A stretch of 64,000 nt of DNA from Micromonospora endolithica (GTDB lineage Bacteria > Actinomycetota > Actinomycetes > Mycobacteriales > Micromonosporaceae). The stretch lies in the NCBI RefSeq assembly GCF_003626595.1, contig NZ_RBAK01000004.1:62001-126000 (forward strand), written 5' to 3'. Below are positions 7,888 through 17,349 of the stretch, piece after piece (positions within the stretch are counted from its first letter, which is position 1; every line of letters begins with the position of its first letter). The notes beneath the pieces were generated by a model. That model saw only the letters and a program-made list of their open reading frames with translations. It did not search any database and had not been told where the DNA came from. Both the position numbers and the translations under genes were made by a program.

Positions 7888-8538
7888 CCGGTCCGTCCTT
7901 AACGTCGAAGAAGTTCGATGAGCCCATCATCGCTTATTGCCTGATGGCAATGGAAGCGTTACATCACGCACGCTCGTCGCTCGCCGAGGAGCTCCTACAA
8001 GCGCTTGACGGTGGTCTCAGAACGCTCCATCGCGGCCGAGACGAAGGCGTGGACGTGGATCGCGTCAACCTGCCCGACGAACCCACCGACCGCCCCACGG
8101 GCAGAAGCCGCCGTGCTCGACGCCTATCGAACCGCAGGACTATCGTCGGGGCCGCCTGGCGCTACCGGCCTGAACCGAATCGTTCTCGCTGCCATCGGCA
8201 GCTACCCGCCCCTGCCTGCCACCGACACGCTCTCACGTCGAACACGCCAGATCACCATGGCCAGTGGCCCTTGGTCGCCACTGGCGGGACATTGCGCCAT
8301 GACGGAAAGCCCCACACCCGATCCGACTCGACGGGCAGCGCCCCACAGCCACGGGCCGGCGTAGGCGCCCAGCAGGGGACGCCTCCCACGAGCGTTGCGA
8401 ACGGCATTGACTGGCTCAGCGCCAGCAGTGGCACACGTTGCGCAGGAGTCTCCTACGCAACTGCGGTCCGGGTTGAGACCGCAGGTCACACGGCATGGCC
8501 AAGGGGTCCTGTTCGTCGGGGTGTCGTCGGCTAAGGTG
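7888..8538. other. intergenic region without a recognisable gene
   Basis: Open frames on both strands look like GC-driven shadows with no family resemblance. The left part must hold the promoter of the FxsA-like/HExxH operon. The right part borders the decayed recombinase and may be degraded mobile DNA. Confidence 0.4.
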
Positions 8539-9357
8539 TCAGCGCCAGCGCATGCTGGATGACGGCCATGGATGTCCAGTCGGCGTCGCCCCTCGGACAC
8601 GAACCGAATCCCCACGGTGCGCGGCAAGGTCAACACTTGCCCGCACCGTTTGTGTTTCCGGGGTGTACGACAGGTGTAGTCCGAGGCTGCGGTAGACCTC
8701 CAGCTTGCGTTCCGGCTCGGCGTCTCGCAGGGCGTCCACGAGGTCGCCGAGTTCCTCGACAACGGCGATGATCTGGTCCTCGTTGAGGCGAGTGGGTGTG
8801 CGGGGTTTTTCTTAGGCCGGTGCTTGGTGGCGTTGCTCGGCGCGTTTCCGTTCTGCCTGGGTTTCGGCGATCCAGCCGGCGACCACGGCCGGGTCAGCGC
8901 CGGCGTCGAGTGCCGCGCGGTAGCGGAAGAGCTTGGCGTCGCATTCGGCAAGGGTGGGTCCTTCCGGTGCGACTGCGGCCACGACTGGCATGTCGGTGTG
9001 GGCCTGTTCGAGGAGCGTGGTGATGGTGTGCCGGCGGTGCAGTGGCCCGAAGCCCTGGACCAGCCAGGTATCCAGCGGCTGAATCAGCACGTCTTCACGC
9101 ATGATCACTTGCGCGGGTGGTCGACCTTGTTGGCCAGGGCGTACTCCTGCGGGAAGCGGCAGCGGTAGTAGGCGACGCCGTGGGAGTGCTGGCCTTGCAT
9201 CTTCCGGTCGTAGATGCCGCAGTGAACCAGGCTCTTGAAGATGTAGGGGCGGCGGGATCGGTGGGTCCGTTTCGGCGAGGTGGCGGTACGGGCGCGCCGG
9301 TGCAGCGTGTCCTGGGCGCGGTCGAAGTCTGCGTCCTCACCGAGCTGAAAACCGTGG
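8539..9357 (-). pseudogene. serine site-specific recombinase, C-terminal remnant with two frameshifts
   Basis: Three consecutive minus-strand frames join into the C-terminal half of a large serine recombinase. First is a zinc-ribbon-like region (SLVHCGIYDRKMQG, then YYRCRFPQEYA), then the coiled-coil region (ECDAKLFRYRAALDAGADP), then the tail (EPERKLEVYRSLGLHLSYTP). A one-base loss near 9110 (CGCAAGTG where CGCAACGTG is expected) and a second shift near 8810 break the frame. The catalytic N-terminal domain is missing, replaced at about 9357 by the IS256 fragment. It is non-functional and probably a relic of an integrative element. Confidence 0.8.
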
Positions 9358-9953
9358 CGTCGCGGACGCGTGCATGGTGGTCTGCGACGGACTCAAGGGT
9401 CTGCCGGACGCGATCGGGCAGACCTGGCCCGGAGCGGTCGTGCAGACCTGCATCATCCACCTGCTGCGGGCGTCGTTCCGCTACGCCGGCCGGCAGCACT
9501 GGGACGCCATCGCCAAGGCCCTCAAGCCGGTCTACACGGCAGCGACCGAGGCCGCCGGCCGGGAACGCTTCGCCGAGTTCACGCAGGCGTGGGGCACGAA
9601 GTATCCGGCGATCATCCGACTGTGGGAGCAGGCTGGAGCGGAGTTCGTCCCGTTCCTGGCCTTCGACACCGAGATCCGCACCGTCATCTGCTCCACCAAC
9701 GCCATCGAGTCCGTCAACGCCCGCATCCGCCGAGCCGTTGCGAGCCCGTGGCCACTTCCCCAACGAGGGCGCCGCCCTCAAATGCGTCTACCTCGCCGTG
9801 ATGAGCCTGGACCCGACCGGGCAGGGCCGCCGGCGATGGACCATGCGCTGGAAACCCGCCCTGAACGCCTTCGAGATGGCCTTCGAAGGACGCCTGACCG
9901 CAGGCCGAAGGTAACCCTCAACAACCCGGGTTACACCGTTCGTTTGACAGACC
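9356..9953 (+). mobile_element. IS256-family (mutator) transposase remnant
   Basis: The frame from about 9356 reads MVVCDGLKGLPDAI, then VVQTCIIHLLRAS and TEIRTVICSTNAIESVN, all hallmark blocks of the DDE domain of IS256-type transposases. After IRRAV near 9740 one extra base shifts the frame. The rest (GHFPNEGAALKCVYLAVMSL) continues in another frame to a stop at 9914. The N-terminal half is missing. AT-richer DNA at 9912-9953 (ending TTTGACAGACCC) looks like the right end. It is inactive and abuts the recombinase remnant head to tail. Confidence 0.85.
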
Positions 9954-10028
9954 CAGAGGGGCTCCGATCGGTCCTCGGCCCGTGACTACTGCGGCGGCTC
10001 GTGTCTCGCGCCGCCGGGGTCTGCCCTG

Positions 10029-11111
10029 TCAGCGGACCTCCGGACGTCCGGGGAGACGGTGGAATCCGAATGTCGGTTGGTGGCTGTTCCGCATCGGTAT
10101 CCATCCGGAGGTGAGAAACTCGGCCATCGGTCCGAGGGTCTTTTGGCTGCGGTCGATGATGGTGGTGCCTCGGTAAGTGGCGACGGCGATCAGCACGCTC
10201 CGGTCGGGGAGAGCGAAGAATCCTTCGATCCGGTCGTTGGGCGCCATCGTCGCGGTCAGGCTCCAGTTCGTACCCTCGGGATTCGCGCGGAAGAGCCCGT
10301 TCACGCGACGTGAGCCGCGCTGTTCGGTCAAGGTCGCGGAGAACCACACGTCGTCGCCGACGACCTGAAGGTCTCCGTAGTACTCCCATAGGTGGTCGGC
10401 GGGCAGCTCCGCCAAGGCCTGCAGCTCGGCGGTCGCACCGCTTACCCCGTGGCGCGCCTGGTTGCGCAGCCCCGGCCCGAACGGCCGGGTATCGCCGGAG
10501 GTGATGTCGAGCAGGCGGGGGCGGGCTCCGTGCACGTAGATGAGGGTGTGGGAGTCGAGCCAGGCGTAGCGGAAGATCCTCGTCCGGAATTGGGTCGACC
10601 GCCCCGGTTGCACGTTCTCCACACACAGTTGCTGGTCGTCGCCCCGCCACCGGACCCATCCGACCGTATCCCCGTCTGGGCTGACCGAAAGCGACGGCGG
10701 CCCCCAGTTGAATCGCCCGATCTTGACGTCGCGTACCACCGCGCCTCGCCTGTCGAGTTGGGTCAGGCCGGCGCCTCGATGCACCATGTATCCACCGTCG
10801 GGTAGGCACACCGGGTCGTGGGCGTATCCGCCGTAGACCTGTTGCCAGACTCCGTCACGCGGGTTACACCGGAACAGGGGTAACTCACCCCGGTCGTTGG
10901 CCGACACGTCGGGCGCGCGGCGCCCGGCGGGGGTAGCGGATGTGATCACTTCGTTGCGGTGACCGCACCACCGCATCGCGGACACGAACGAGAACGGTCG
11001 CGGGGGAATCGGGAACACCTCCGAATTCGGCCCGGACGTGACCAGTAGATCCTCTTCCTCGCGGCGGTGAAACACCGCAACAGCATGCCCACCAAGGCAT
11101 CCCCCGAACAA
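10029..11111 (-). CDS. hypothetical beta-propeller-like protein
   Basis: The 360-residue protein has repeated blocks of the kind LSVSPDGDTVGWVRW, CLPDGGYMVHRG and FALPDRSVLIAVATYRG, as in TolB/WD-like beta-propellers. There is no signal peptide, membrane segment or catalytic motif. It is flanked by insertion-sequence debris and has no operon partner. The N-terminus (ATG-type start at 11111) is uncertain, since the first 20 residues are poorly conserved in style. The function is unknown; a scaffold or binding role is a guess from the fold. Confidence 0.6.
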   Translation of the reverse strand: MFGGCLGGHAVAVFHRREEEDLLVTSGPNSEVFPIPPRPFSFVSAMRWCGHRNEVITSATPAGRRAPDVSANDRGELPLFRCNPRDGVWQQVYGGYAHDPVCLPDGGYMVHRGAGLTQLDRRGAVVRDVKIGRFNWGPPSLSVSPDGDTVGWVRWRGDDQQLCVENVQPGRSTQFRTRIFRYAWLDSHTLIYVHGARPRLLDITSGDTRPFGPGLRNQARHGVSGATAELQALAELPADHLWEYYGDLQVVGDDVWFSATLTEQRGSRRVNGLFRANPEGTNWSLTATMAPNDRIEGFFALPDRSVLIAVATYRGTTIIDRSQKTLGPMAEFLTSGWIPMRNSHQPTFGFHRLPGRPEVR

Positions 11112-11863
11112 GATGCTCTGCGCCGGGGTAGCTGGGGCCGCTTGGTCAGCGGCTGGCCTCTCTGCCTTCGACAGCGCTCCGGTGCGAGGACGTGACCGGC
11201 AAGGTCGCGCTAGATGATCTTCAAGGCTGATCTGCCCGATCGAGACCGATCCATCATCACCAGTTGTAGTCAGGTCTATCCAAGTAGTGGCCGGGCCGCT
11301 ACGTTCACTCCGTTGATCAGGGGGCCACGTTGCTCGGTGGGGGTTCGGTAGGTCCTTGGGCGCGTCCGACCCCTACAGGGGCAGCCTCGACCGAGAGCCG
11401 TTTCGGCCGTGGGGCGAGCGCCAAAGCTGAGCCAGATGAGCCAAAGTTCAGCCGGCGTCGACAGTTGTGGGTTGGCCGGCGTGTGAATTGAGCCGTGGTC
11501 TTAACCGGTAGGGTCCCGGCCGCGTTGGGCCGATCATGTGTGAGGGTGCGGCCTATCCGAGTGACCTGACCGATGGTCAGTGGGCAGTGGTCGGGCCGTT
11601 CCTGCAGGCGTGAAAGAACCGGCACCCGTCGGTGTCGGGGCATCAGCCGCACCCGACGGCGCAGCGCGGCCGCGGCGGCGTCCGGCAACTGACGGGACCG
11701 TGGCCCGTCCGGGTCGATCAGCGGCAACCGCGCGAGGGTGCCGGCGTAGATGCCGTTGGACTTCGCATGCTGACTCCTAAGCCTATTTCATCCTCCGTCT
11801 TCCACAGCTCAGTGGCCTCATGCGAGGTATGAGCCGCCAGCTGCGTGACGCGGGGCCGGGTGG
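11112..11863. other. gene-poor region with insertion-sequence debris
   Basis: The only recognisable item is the IS5-type fragment at 11536-11613. Two imperfect copies of a CCAAAG..AGCC sequence lie near 11420-11455. Other open frames look like shadows. Confidence 0.4.
11536..11613 (+). pseudogene. IS5-family transposase, N-terminal scrap
   Basis: An ATG at 11536 opens a 25-residue frame containing YPSDLTDGQWAVVGPFL, the standard N-terminal motif of IS5-type transposases (YPSDLTDxQWxxLxPLLP), then a TGA. No further transposase sequence follows. Confidence 0.7.
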
Positions 11864-12094
11864 TCAACGCACTGTGTCGGAGTAGACCTCTACGTCGTAG
11901 AGCAGCTGTACGTTGCGACGACCGTTCGTGAGGCCGACAAAGATCGGGTCACCGGCCGGAGTGCGACCCTGTCGCCACACCTGCTCCCGGGCCGCTTCCC
12001 GCGACTCGTGATGGGTTTTGCCCTCCTGATGCAGTTGCAGAACGCGACGAGCAGTGATCCGGTCACTGTCGAGGTGGACTCGCAGCAGAGGCAT
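11864..12094 (-). CDS. small hypothetical protein
   Basis: This 76-residue acidic/basic mixed protein starts at an ATG preceded by AAGGAGG at good spacing, the main reason to accept it as real. It has no membrane segment, cysteines or recognised motif. It is divergent from the TetR gene with 96 bp between the starts, so the regulator may control it, but the function is unknown. Confidence 0.6.
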   Translation of the reverse strand: MPLLRVHLDSDRITARRVLQLHQEGKTHHESREAAREQVWRQGRTPAGDPIFVGLTNGRRNVQLLYDVEVYSDTVR

Positions 12095-12190
12095 GACGAG
12101 ACCTCCTTGCCCGCCCGTCAGGGCCTACCTTCATACGTCCAATCAGCTTACCGTTGTTAAGTTGCCTGTCCACCGTACTAGGGTGGTTCC
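12095..12190. promoter_or_regulatory. divergent promoter region, likely TetR target
   Basis: The 96 bp between the small hypothetical gene and the TetR gene is AT-richer than its surroundings. It contains CTTACCGTTGTTAAG (about 12147-12161), a weak CTTA/TAAG inverted repeat. TetR-family regulators often bind such divergent regions; the exact operator is not certain. Confidence 0.35.
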
Positions 12191-12925
12191 ATGACCACCG
12201 CAGAGCCGGGTGCGCCGAGGAGGCCGGCCGGGCAACGGGATAGCCGCACTTCCTCGTCGGTATGGCTACGTGCGGAGCCGTCGCGTGTACGACGGAAACC
12301 GCCGCTGACCCTTGAGCGAATTGTGGACGCAGGCGTGACTCTGCTCGACGTGCACGGCATCGAGGGCCTAACGATGCGCTGCCTCGCCCAGCAGCTCGAC
12401 GTAACGGCTACCGCGTTGTACTGGCACGTGAAGACGAAGGATGACGTCCTGGACTTGGCCGTTGACCGGATCTTCGGCGATGTGCCAATTCCGGACGTGA
12501 GCGACAACTGGCTAGAGGACATCCGCGTCCTCGCCCGAGCCTGGCGCGGCGCCATGCTGCGCCATCCCTGGGCGCCAAGGCTGGTCGGACGGCCGATGCT
12601 CGGGCCCAACGTCCTAGCCCGTACCGAGTTCCTGCAATCGGCGCTCGTGAGCGGTGGCTGTTGCGGACTTCGGCTCGCGGTGGCCACACGAATGCTGGCC
12701 AACTACGTCATCGGCGCCTCGCTCACGGAAGCCACGTGGCACCAGACCGCGGACCCTCAGGCGAGGGCCGCAGCCCGCGACTATATCGCCGCGAGCGCCA
12801 GTTCCTATCCGACCCTCAACGCCTCTGGCCATCTCGACGACACCCAGTGGAACGACGACCTGCTGTTCGAGGAGGGCCTCACCGGCATTCTCCTGACAGC
12901 AGCACAGACAGGGACGCCAGGATGA
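12191..12925 (+). CDS. TetR/AcrR-family regulator (TetR_C class)
   Basis: The 244-residue protein has an N-terminal helix-turn-helix (LTLERIVDAGVTLLDVHG, then LTMRCLAQQLDVTATALYW, ending HVKTKDDVL), as in TetR itself (the ALYWHVKxKxxLL signature of the tetracycline-repressor branch). The C-terminal ligand domain contains the matching helical pattern and FEEGL near the end. The first 35 residues are a charged extension. It is divergent from a small hypothetical gene; its 3' end abuts an IS remnant on the other strand. The ligand is unknown. Confidence 0.85.
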   Translation: MTTAEPGAPRRPAGQRDSRTSSSVWLRAEPSRVRRKPPLTLERIVDAGVTLLDVHGIEGLTMRCLAQQLDVTATALYWHVKTKDDVLDLAVDRIFGDVPIPDVSDNWLEDIRVLARAWRGAMLRHPWAPRLVGRPMLGPNVLARTEFLQSALVSGGCCGLRLAVATRMLANYVIGASLTEATWHQTADPQARAAARDYIAASASSYPTLNASGHLDDTQWNDDLLFEEGLTGILLTAAQTGTPG

Positions 12926-13318
12926 CCTGGACGTTGACGCCGTGGCGCTTGTGCTCGCCGGAGTAGTAGGGCCGTTGGTCGGCGACCTGGACGATCGGAT
13001 CAGCGTGCCGTCGAGGATCGCGTAGGCCAGCCGTGCAGCCCGGCGCATGACGGCGGCGAGATCGTCGGCGCAGGCGGCGAGCAGGTCGACGGCCTCGCGT
13101 AGGCAGCGCCACGCGGTGGTCACAGACACCTCGAAGCCGGCGGCCAGCCGCGTGAGGGTGTCGCCGTTGCGCAGGTGGGCCAGGGCCATCAGTGCCTGCT
13201 GCTGCACGGGTAGCCGGCGCCAGCGCCCACCGAGCGCGCGGCGTCGGTCGCGGATCAACTCGGTCAGGCGGGTCAGGCTACGCGTGGACAGCGGGATGCT
13301 GACAGGATAGGTCAGCAA
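12922..13318 (-). pseudogene. IS5-like (DDE) transposase, truncated and frameshifted
   Basis: From 13318 the frame gives LTRLTELIRDRR, then LPVQQQALMALAHLRNGDT and AGFEVSVTTAWRCLREAVD, the N-terminal helix-turn-helix region of HARBI1-like IS5 transposases, and then AYAILDGTLI with the first catalytic Asp. A shift near 13010 moves the continuation (ADQRPYYSGEHKRHGVNVQV) to another frame. The remaining catalytic region is lost where the sequence meets the TetR gene end. Confidence 0.8.
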
Positions 13319-13377
13319 CGAAGCTCCCGTGCTGGGCAGTGCGTCTTGGTCGACTGCTGTCCTACCGGGAGCTTCGT
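13318..13377. repeat. 12-bp inverted repeat at IS end
   Basis: ACGAAGCTCCCG (13318-13329) and CGGGAGCTTCGT (13366-13377) are perfect reverse complements 36 bp apart, just upstream of the transposase remnant. They probably mark the terminal structure of the insertion sequence. Confidence 0.65.
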
Positions 13378-13452
13378 CCTACTTCGAGCAGCGACACACC
13401 ACCGCGTGCCTGCTCAGGAGCCCTTCATCACGATGAAAATGGCTCATGCTCA

Positions 13453-14097
13453 TCACTCCCGACCGATGAGCGCGACGAGCGGGCCCAGCACCGGTCCGAA
13501 GTTGGTCGCGAGCGTCGGTCGCAGTGCGAACGTCGTATAGAGGAAACTGGTCGAGTGCAGCACTCGAACCACGAAGCGGTCGCTGTCACCGGGCTCGATC
13601 CGCTGAGCAAGGTCAGCGGACGCCGAGCCGCCCTCGCGGAGGCCGCTTATGTCCATCTCGTAGTGGGCGGTCACCTCTTCCACGCCCCAGTGCACAGCCT
13701 CGACCTCGGCCCGCTCAACCCGCAATGTGAGTGCATGCACGGAGACAGTGGAGCCGCCGGTGTTGCTCACTCGGAAGTCAAGTTCGTACAGCGGGTCGCC
13801 CGGCAGACGTTTCACCTTTATCGCGGTAATTTCCAGGCGACCCGGCGCCCGAAGTCCCGCGGTGGGTCGAGCGGCCATCAGGTGATCACGGGTCGCCACC
13901 GCCAGAGCGCCGACACCGGACGCCGCGGTGAGGCCGAGGATCACCCACAGCGGTGCGCGCATCTTGTCGGCGAGCGCAAGCACGGTCCCGAGTAGGACCG
14001 GCGCCAATGTGATGAAGAGTCCAGCCACGACGCGCAGTGTCTGGCGCTTGCGAGGAGAACGCTCCGGATCGTGCGATGAAGGCGCGAGCATGGCCAT
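13453..14097 (-). CDS. membrane protein with two TM segments and beta-rich ectodomain
   Basis: In this 214-residue protein, residues about 22-42 (VVAGLFITLAPVLLGTVLA) and 48-68 form two membrane helices. The rest is a soluble beta-rich domain with an Ig/DUF-like pattern (YELDFRVSNTGGSTVSVHAL, ending with conserved DSDRFVVRV), similar in style to domains that bind or stabilise other proteins. There is no known catalytic residue. A TAGATT-like -10 lies about ten bases before the ATG and no ribosome binding site is seen, so the transcript may be leaderless. The function is unknown. Confidence 0.7.
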   Translation of the reverse strand: MAMLAPSSHDPERSPRKRQTLRVVAGLFITLAPVLLGTVLALADKMRAPLWVILGLTAASGVGALAVATRDHLMAARPTAGLRAPGRLEITAIKVKRLPGDPLYELDFRVSNTGGSTVSVHALTLRVERAEVEAVHWGVEEVTAHYEMDISGLREGGSASADLAQRIEPGDSDRFVVRVLHSTSFLYTTFALRPTLATNFGPVLGPLVALIGRE

Positions 14098-14502
14098 TGA
14101 GCCAATCTAATCGGCTTGGTCGAATGCGTCTGCTCGCGCCTGGCTGCCGCTTAGCACCTGTCCGGCGGTGTCACGCGCGTCCGTCTACGGCGATCACCGC
14201 TCGTGAACGTAGGCGTGGTGGGCAACCCCGTGGGCGGGCGGCCGGTGCCGGCGAGAGTGGCGCTGCTGCCCGGGCGCCGTCCGAGGGGACGAATGCCGTG
14301 GCGGCGACCCCAGCCGCGTCCACGGGCCGCGGGGTGGCGCCAGCGTGCGGATCTGCTCGCCGGGAGGTGAGCTTGTCCCAGACCAGGTTGGTCAGGCCCT
14401 GGCGGAAGAAGCACCCGCCGAGCGCAAGCTCGCCTGCGGCTGCGGCCTCCCTGGCTTCCGGCGCTACGTGTGGTTGCGGGCGTACGGCAGGGAGGGGCAG
14501 CC
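14098..14502. other. intergenic region without a recognisable gene
   Basis: No open frame here has a ribosome binding site or family signature. A GGGAGGGG at 14490-14497 belongs to the next gene. Confidence 0.4.
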
Positions 14503-14877
14503 ATGGGCATCTGCGTCGTATGCCGGGCGGATCAGCGCACGGTGGTGATCATCAGTTGCTGGGGCGTTCCGCACGGTGCCTCGGGGCACCAGGTCAACTA
14601 CCGCTGGAGCAGCGTGATGGCCTGCCCGGAGTGTGGGGCTGGCCTTCTGGTGCACTTTGATCACGATTGCTTCCACCCGCCCTGGGAGGAGCCGTGGGAG
14701 ATGGACTGGTCGTGGCCGGTCGACGCCGACGGGGTCCAGCGGCTGACGTCTGCCCTCGTCGGGTGCCCGGACCCGCTGCAGCCATCCTGCGAATGTCCCG
14801 CGCACCGCACGTTGCGCGACATCACCGGGGGAGCGTCGGGACGGCGCGGGATGGCTGCGGCCTGGGCCTCGGCGTGA
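14503..14877 (+). CDS. small hypothetical protein with zinc-ribbon-like cysteine pairs
   Basis: This 124-residue protein starts at an ATG with a strong purine-rich GGGAGGGG upstream. It contains ICVVC at the start (CxxC), CPEC in the middle, and further Cys and His residues (FDHDC, SCEC), consistent with one or two zinc ribbons. There is no similarity to a known enzyme. Its neighbours are unrelated, so no role can be proposed. Confidence 0.55.
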   Translation: MGICVVCRADQRTVVIISCWGVPHGASGHQVNYRWSSVMACPECGAGLLVHFDHDCFHPPWEEPWEMDWSWPVDADGVQRLTSALVGCPDPLQPSCECPAHRTLRDITGGASGRRGMAAAWASA

Positions 14878-15186
14878 TCCATCACGATGGCCTGCGTGAA
14901 CGGTGGTCTCAGCCCACCCCAGCGGCGGGTAGCCTGCTCACCACGCCTGGCGTCTCCCGAACAGCCTTGGATGGGAAGTGGTGGGGAGCCCACCGGCCGA
15001 ACCGTCCGTCGCTGGACCTGACCATGGTCGGCGGCAGGGTCGGTCACCTCTACGGAGAATCCTCAAGCCCAGTCGACAGACGAGGCTGGAGCCGGCCGGA
15101 CCGCCTCTTGTGTCCGTAGGGTGGTGGGAGTCGCCCTCGCAGCGGGCCGGCCGACCGTGCCTCGTTCACGCCTCGGGAGAGACACC
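14878..15186. other. intergenic region without a recognisable gene
   Basis: Nothing is recognised in this stretch. It should carry the promoter of the DoxX-like gene at 15187. Confidence 0.35.
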
Positions 15187-15621
15187 ATGACATCCACGTC
15201 TGCCCGACGGTTGACGGGCGCGGTCGGCCAGGTCGCGTTGGGCGTGATGCTGCTTGTTGCCGGCACCGCCCACCTGACCGTCGCGCGCCAGGAGTTCCTG
15301 GCGCAGGTGCCCTCCTGGCTCCCGCTCGACGCCGACCTCGTCGTCGTCGCCTCTGGAGTGGTCGAGATCTGTCTGGGGTTGGCCCTGCTCGCCGCTTGGA
15401 GACAGCCCGTACGCGGCCTCGCCGGGGCGGTCGTAGCGGCCTTCTTCGTCGCGGTCTTCCCGGGCAACATCGCTCAGTTCACTGAAGGGCGTGACGGATT
15501 CGGCCTGGACACCGACGCGGCACGGGCGGTCCGCCTGATCTTCCAGCCGCTGCTCGTGCTCTGGGCGCTCGCCGTCACCGACGCGGTTTCCGCGCTGCGC
15601 TCACTACATCGTCGTCCCTGA
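15187..15621 (+). CDS. DoxX-like integral membrane protein
   Basis: This 144-residue protein has four hydrophobic segments (about 13-31, 47-67, 72-95 and 113-132) and the HLTVARQEFLAQVPSWLP block typical of the DoxX/YkgB-like membrane family. The start ATG 15187 has GGGAGAG upstream. DoxX proteins are linked to quinone/redox or thiol-stress functions in other bacteria, but no redox partner lies nearby. The last codons overlap the decayed end of an IS3 element on the other strand, so the native C-terminus may have been altered by the insertion. Confidence 0.75.
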   Translation: MTSTSARRLTGAVGQVALGVMLLVAGTAHLTVARQEFLAQVPSWLPLDADLVVVASGVVEICLGLALLAAWRQPVRGLAGAVVAAFFVAVFPGNIAQFTEGRDGFGLDTDAARAVRLIFQPLLVLWALAVTDAVSALRSLHRRP

Positions 15622-16243
15622 CACACGAAGCGAATCCAACGACATCTTCAGCCCGGTTGTCGCTCGCTGCCTGGTGTGTCGGGCGCCGTAGACGCCGCGA
15701 TGCTCCGACGACGCCTGCCGGGTCACTTCGACCCTGTGCCGGTCTTGGCGTTCCCGCTCGACGGCACGTTGCCGGCCTGCCCGCAGCCAGTCGTAGAAGG
15801 CGCTGTGGCCGCCGCCGAGGAGCCGGCAGAGCAGACGGACCGGGTAGGTGGTCTTCTCCGCGGCGATGAACCGATACACATCGGTCCGGTTGACCGCTCC
15901 GTCTCGCGTGCGAAGAAGACCGCGGCTTTTTCAAGATCTCCTTCTCCAGCTCCAACTGAGCAACCTGACGCCGCAAGCGGATCAGCTCAGCCCGTTCGTC
16001 AGCGGCCAGGTCACTGGGCATGCCACCGTCGCATTCCTGGCGCAACTGCGCCACCCAGTTGCGCAGCGTCTCGTGGTTGACGCCGAGCTCCCGGCCCACG
16101 TCCCGGATCGTGCGACCGGAGTCCAACACCAGCGCCGCCGCTTGGCGCCGGAACTCCTCCCGGTACTTGCTCTGTCGAGCCACAGCGGTTTCCTCCTCCT
16201 CGGCAGGATGCCAAGTCAGGAGGTGTCCGGTCTCAGGGGGTCA
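15604..16243 (-). mobile_element. IS3-family element remnant (orfA plus truncated orfB)
   Basis: OrfA starts at 16183: KYREEFRRQAAALVL, GRTIRDVGRELGVN and the leucine-zipper-like VAQLELEKEILKK, the standard IS3 helix-turn-helix protein. At its end A-AAA-AAG provides the slippery site for -1 frameshifting into AAVFFARETERST. One base is then missing before VYRFIAAEKTTYPVR, so the OrfB fusion is broken. OrfB ends after about 90 residues, before its DDE domain. The left end TGTCCGGTCTCAGGGGGTCA is at 16224-16243. Outside it, 16244-16357 is the open tail of an unknown gene (LPVEHAYPLPDEIA) possibly cut by the insertion. Confidence 0.85.
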
Positions 16244-16450
16244 CTTCACCTGCCCGTCGAGCACGCCTACCCGCTCCCGGACGAGATCGCCACCGTTCTC
16301 AACGCCAGCCCCGACGTCGCGATCGGCGATCATCCCGACCGACAGCACAGACAGTGACCGGTTGGATCAGAGACACCGCGCCCCACGCGACGGTCATGGC
16401 AGCATGCGAATTCGGTGGGGTGAAGCTGGACCAGGTATGAGGATGCGTTT

Positions 16451-17167
16451 ATGGCCGGTGATCCGTTGCTCGCTCGGGCTCGGGAGGTCTGGCTCGAGAT
16501 GTCTGGTGTGGCGATGGCCTTCCCCGCTGTTGGCGGCGTTGCCGTTGCCGTCTCGGCCAGATCGCTGCTCTGTCCACCGGGCTGGGTCGGGATCGTCGCG
16601 TTGGGCGACGCCGCCATCGTCACCGTATCGGCGGACAGTTGGGCCGGGATCGTGCGCGAAGGGCTGCGCGGTCTGCCCTTGGAGGCATTGAGCGACGCTG
16701 ACCGGCTGTGCGCTGTCCTGCCGGTCACCGAGGTACTGGGTCCGACGAGCCTGGCCTATCTCGATGAGTGCGACTTCAAGCCGGCCGGATTCGATACCGT
16801 TGAGGTGCTGCCCGCAGGGCATGCCGATCTCGCCGCGCTTCTGGCCTCTGTCCCGGTGGACGACGCGGACGAATGCGGGTTGGCCGACATAACCTCCGAC
16901 GCATTCGTGGTACGCCACGGCAACGACGTCGTCGCGGCGGCCGGCTACCGACGCTGGCCGGGAGCGGCCCACATGTGCGTCCTTACCGAAACGAGTCAAC
17001 GGGGGCGCGGGCTGGCGCGTGCCGTTGCCTCCGCAGCAGTCGCGGACGGCTTGGCGAACCATCTGCTGCCGCAGTGGCGGGCTCGACCTGAACCGTCGCG
17101 CCGAGTAGCGCGGGCGCTGGGATTCTGTCACCTCGGCGCTCAGCTGAGCATCCGGATCGAAACCTGA
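16451..17167 (+). CDS. GNAT-family N-acetyltransferase
   Basis: In this 238-residue protein, the C-terminal half contains the acetyl-CoA-binding motif A pattern (VLTETSQRGRGLARAVASAA, with RGxGxA-type loop), preceded by a beta-strand block (AAGYRRWPGAAHMC), as in GCN5-related acetyltransferases. The N-terminal half is less conserved, as in two-lobed GNATs of actinomycetes. The substrate is unknown. The gene stands alone between IS debris and small orphan genes. Confidence 0.75.
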   Translation: MAGDPLLARAREVWLEMSGVAMAFPAVGGVAVAVSARSLLCPPGWVGIVALGDAAIVTVSADSWAGIVREGLRGLPLEALSDADRLCAVLPVTEVLGPTSLAYLDECDFKPAGFDTVEVLPAGHADLAALLASVPVDDADECGLADITSDAFVVRHGNDVVAAAGYRRWPGAAHMCVLTETSQRGRGLARAVASAAVADGLANHLLPQWRARPEPSRRVARALGFCHLGAQLSIRIET

Positions 17168-17349
17168 ACCCCCGAACACCAACTCGCCGACCGCGCAGAC
17201 GGCCAGGCCGAAAGCAGCGCGAGTCGCACGATCCGCGGCAGAAGAGTGCGCCCGATGGCCTAGGTGATCGTCCCTGAGCCCTCGGATCTCCCGAGGAGGT
17301 GCGGCACGATGGTCTCGTGGACGGCAGCAAGCTTTGACGAATCATTCTG

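Noticed and set aside
15900..15930. A-AAA-AAG slippage site considered as evidence of a live IS3 element
   Set aside because: The OrfB frame is broken again by a missing base and truncated before its catalytic residues, so frameshifting cannot rescue it.
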